From Negativibacillus sp. (GTDB lineage: Bacteria; Bacillota; Clostridia; Oscillospirales; Ruminococcaceae), in assembly GCA_020024325.1 (NCBI GenBank), contig JAHHTY010000030.1:1-26202 (forward strand): a stretch of DNA of 26,202 nt, in the 5' to 3' direction. Position 1 is the first letter of the stretch; each line of letters opens with the position of its first letter. The notes below the pieces were generated by a model. The model was not told where the DNA came from and did not search any database. It was given only the letters and a program-made list of their open reading frames with translations. This document shows, piece by piece, positions 24,197 to 26,202 of the stretch. Position numbers and translations under genes: made by a program.

Positions 24197-25036
24197 TTAA
24201 AACCACAATTTTAATTTGGATTTGTCTACACTGGATGTGCCAATATAATAAAAAACACCGTCAACTTCGGTTTGAAATTCTCCATGAGAATCTCCACCAC
24301 AGGTAATATATAGCTGATGAGCGTTACAAAAATCAATGCAGCGTTGAGTATATTGGGGAGATTGTGCGGGATAGTAACATTCTATTCCCTGTACGCCCGC
24401 TTGAACAGTTTTCAGAAGATTTTCTTCCAGAGTATCATCCAGTGGGAAATAGTTGGAGGGATGTGCCAGAACAGGATAGCCGCCCGCTGCTACGATAGCT
24501 TTACAGGTTTCTTCCATCGAAGGAAAGGCACTTTGTTCATAAGAAATGTTGTACTGTCCGTATAAAGACAATGCACTGTCAAAGTCATGGGCAAGATTTC
24601 TATCGATGAGGTAATTAAGACCTTTCCATCCTCCACGGGAGGGGGAATAGGTGTAGGAAAGATAATCTTGTACGGATACGGGATGCTCTGGGTCGAAAGG
24701 GTTTTGCTCGATTGCTTCCACAAGACGGTCACTCATTTGGTCAAGGACTTTACGGGCATCTTTTAGTAATTTTAGCAGCGGTTCATTGGAAGGGTCAACC
24801 CCATATCCCAAGACATGAAAGCTCTTTGCATTGAGGATACAGTCAATCTCAACTCCGGTAATACAGCGGATACCATATTGATTTGCAGCCTGTATAGCTT
24901 CAGGATAGGCTGATAATAGATTATGGTCGGTGATAGAAAAAAGTTCAATTTGTTTTTCCTTACAGATAGAGGCGATCTTTTCGGAAGACCATGTTCCATC
25001 AGAATAGTAGGAATGAATGTGTAAATCGCAAAGCAT
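24197..25036 (-). CDS. PHP-domain phosphoesterase (TrpH/YciV-like)
   Basis: This 279-residue protein is a metal-dependent phosphoesterase of the polymerase-and-histidinol-phosphatase superfamily. All metal-ligand blocks are present: D-L-H6-I-H8-S, S-D13-G, S-I-T-D37-H38-N, G-V-E63-I-D, S-F-H74-V-L-G-Y, L-A-H192-P, I-E219 and G-G-D249-S-H251-G. The order and spacing match the TrpH/YciV branch, one member of which (E. coli RNase AM) trims RNA 5' ends and acts on 3',5'-bisphosphonucleotides. Whether this one acts on RNA, nucleotides or another phosphoester is not known. AAAGGAG lies 8 bases before the ATG. It is 51 bases downstream of metA on the same strand with no terminator between, so it is probably co-transcribed from the metA promoter. 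Confidence 0.9.
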   Translation of the reverse strand: MLCDLHIHSYYSDGTWSSEKIASICKEKQIELFSITDHNLLSAYPEAIQAANQYGIRCITGVEIDCILNAKSFHVLGYGVDPSNEPLLKLLKDARKVLDQMSDRLVEAIEQNPFDPEHPVSVQDYLSYTYSPSRGGWKGLNYLIDRNLAHDFDSALSLYGQYNISYEQSAFPSMEETCKAIVAAGGYPVLAHPSNYFPLDDTLEENLLKTVQAGVQGIECYYPAQSPQYTQRCIDFCNAHQLYITCGGDSHGEFQTEVDGVFYYIGTSSVDKSKLKLWF

Positions 25037-25087
25037 AAAGAAACTCCTTTCTGAAGTAAATTTTAGGTATTTAATATAAAAGCAAAT

Positions 25088-26029
25088 TTAGTGAGGAAAG
25101 AATTTAGAGTGTGTACGATCATGGCATAAAGTATAAGGTGTAGATTGGTATACATAATAATTTAGCCAGTTAGAATAGAACAAATAAGCGTGGCTTCGCC
25201 AAGTTCGCACAGGTTTTTTGGAAGGATCATCATTAGGGAAATAATGATAGGGAAGCTCGATTTCCTCGGCTTTATCAAGATCACGAAAATATTCTTGGGC
25301 TAAGGTGTCTGATTCATACTCGGAATGACCGAAAATAAAAATTTGTCTGCCATTATGATTGGAAACGATATTGACTCCGGCAATCGGGGAAGATGAGAGG
25401 ACGTACAGTCCTTCTATGGAACGGATTTGAGATTCCTTTATTTCGGTATGGCGAGAGTGGGGCATTTGATAAATCTCATCAAAACCACGCAACAGCGGAA
25501 CAGTTTTATCCTCTAAAGTATGGGGAAAAACGCCAAACATCTTCTTAGGAAGAAGAGATTTCTGTAATCCATAATGGTAGTGAAGGGCGGCTTGTGCTCC
25601 CCAGCAGATGTGCAAAGTAGAATGAACATGGTATTTGGACCATTCCATAATTTGGCACAGTTCATCCCAATAGGCAACCTCTTCAAATTCCATCTGTTCG
25701 ACAGGGGCACCGGTGATTATCATTCCATCAAAGTAATTTTCCTTTAATTCGTCGAAAGTTTTATAAAACTTGAGTAGGTGTTCTTGTGAGGTGTGTGTGG
25801 AGTGATAGGTAGCGGTTTGCATCAACTCTATGTCAACTTGCAAAGGAGTGTTGCTGAGCATACGAAGAAGCTGACGTTCGGTTTCCAGTTTTTTAGGCAT
25901 AAGATTTAAAATTAAAATCTGTAAAGGACGAATATCCTGCGAGGATGCTCTCCTTTCAGTCATAATAAAGATGTTTTCATCTTCGAGAGTTTGGCGTGCT
26001 GGAAGATTATCAGGAATATTGATAGGCAA
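25088..26029 (-). CDS. metA: Homoserine O-acyltransferase MetA, predicted acetyl-CoA type
   Basis: This 313-residue enzyme activates homoserine in the first committed step of methionine synthesis. The start is a TTG (26029-26027): the protein then begins PINIPDNLPA, as almost all family members do, and AAGGAA lies 5 bases upstream. The next in-frame ATG would delete 22 conserved residues. The catalytic residues are visible: C142 in HICWGAQA, H235 and E237 in FGHSEYE. Position 111 is glutamate (GAPVEQMEF), where succinyl-CoA-using enzymes have glycine; from the published work on Bacillus versus E. coli MetA this predicts acetyl-CoA as donor, whatever the common annotation says. No T-box or S-box leader is recognisable in the short leader, although only about 170 bases are available upstream. 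The PHP gene follows. Confidence 0.95.
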   Translation of the reverse strand: MPINIPDNLPARQTLEDENIFIMTERRASSQDIRPLQILILNLMPKKLETERQLLRMLSNTPLQVDIELMQTATYHSTHTSQEHLLKFYKTFDELKENYFDGMIITGAPVEQMEFEEVAYWDELCQIMEWSKYHVHSTLHICWGAQAALHYHYGLQKSLLPKKMFGVFPHTLEDKTVPLLRGFDEIYQMPHSRHTEIKESQIRSIEGLYVLSSSPIAGVNIVSNHNGRQIFIFGHSEYESDTLAQEYFRDLDKAEEIELPYHYFPNDDPSKKPVRTWRSHAYLFYSNWLNYYVYQSTPYTLCHDRTHSKFFPH

Positions 26030-26080
26030 TGAATTTCCTTCTTTCTAAGGTAAATTGACTTTAAATTCTCTATTGGACCT

Positions 26081-26109
26081 ATTTTACAATAGAATGAATG
26101 GAAATTCAA
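26081..26109 (-). promoter_or_regulatory. Promoter of metA
   Basis: On the - strand, TTGAAT (26109-26104) and TAAAAT (26086-26081) are 17 bases apart. The leader is about 45 bases, too short for a full riboswitch. This suggests control by a repressor, or no methionine-specific RNA control. Confidence 0.65.
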
Positions 26110-26155
26110 CGAAAATCTAATAAGCAAAACCCCGCATAAAAAGGGAGAAAAGGAG

Positions 26156-26184
26156 AAGAGAGGAAAGGATTTCCTCTCTTTTTT
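26156..26184 (+). terminator. Terminator-like hairpin at the right edge
   Basis: AAGAGAGGAAA (26156-26166) pairs with TTTCCTCTCTT (26170-26180) over GGA, followed by TTTT. Its T-run is on the + strand, where no gene precedes it. On the - strand it is followed by a pyrimidine-rich tract (CTCCTTTTCTCCC), so it may end a - strand gene beyond the window. Confidence 0.6.
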
Positions 26185-26202
26185 CAAAAAAATCGATTTT
26201 TT

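Noticed and set aside
26030..26202. An S-box, T-box or other methionine riboswitch before metA
   Set aside because: The promoter lies only about 50 bases before the start codon and no riboswitch-like conserved core is visible; the hairpin at 26156-26184 is upstream of the promoter.
1..26202. Mobile elements, CRISPR arrays, tRNA or rRNA genes
   Set aside because: No transposase or integrase frame, no regularly spaced repeats and no tRNA-like cloverleaf or rRNA sequence was found by eye.

Overview
The window looks like a chromosomal core segment of a low-GC, Gram-positive, strictly anaerobic bacterium of the class Clostridia. The reasons are an eight-domain-type pyruvate:ferredoxin oxidoreductase, two lipoproteins, a class B sortase, Gram-positive style AGGAGG ribosome sites, TTGACA/TATAAT promoters and dense intrinsic terminators. 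I see no rRNA, tRNA, CRISPR array, insertion sequence or phage gene. Genus cannot be fixed from the sequence alone.

Layout. 1-5711 (+): a complete peptide/glutathione-type ABC importer operon (lipoprotein binding protein, two permeases, two ATPases). 5712-6115: a gene-free stretch with a strong + strand terminator and no gene to match it. 6116-8853 (-): ychF followed by an M81 (MlrC-type) peptidase, convergent with the importer. 9053-11449 (+): OmpR-type response regulator and sensor kinase, with a structured leader and an intrinsic terminator between the two genes. 11552-13396 (+): membrane-anchored HtrA protease. 13506-16358 (+): pyruvate kinase and a lipoprotein-type class B sortase. 16379-16695 (-): a 66-residue DUF1858 protein interrupted by an in-frame TGA. 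16732-18243 (-): CNNM/CorC-type membrane protein with CBS domains. 18532-22235 (+): nifJ. 22266-22896 (-): YcxB-like membrane protein. 22911-24182 (+): ruvX and ttcA. 24140-26109 (-): metA and a PHP-domain phosphoesterase.

The most interesting item is the small DUF1858 gene (16425-16625, -). It has its own promoter, a strong ribosome site and a terminator, and its sequence is intact on both sides of a TGA that sits exactly where the family has the second cysteine of a CxxC motif, giving C-V-G-U. This is the classic signature of a selenocysteine codon, and hairpins that could act as a bacterial SECIS follow the TGA. None of the other 19 genes in the window uses TGA as a stop. Six-frame gene callers would break or miss this gene.

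Functional links: the importer and the M81 peptidase may form a peptide uptake and breakdown pair. Pyruvate kinase and NifJ are successive steps of fermentative pyruvate metabolism, although they are not in one operon. The two-component system, HtrA and sortase together form a stretch of envelope-related genes.
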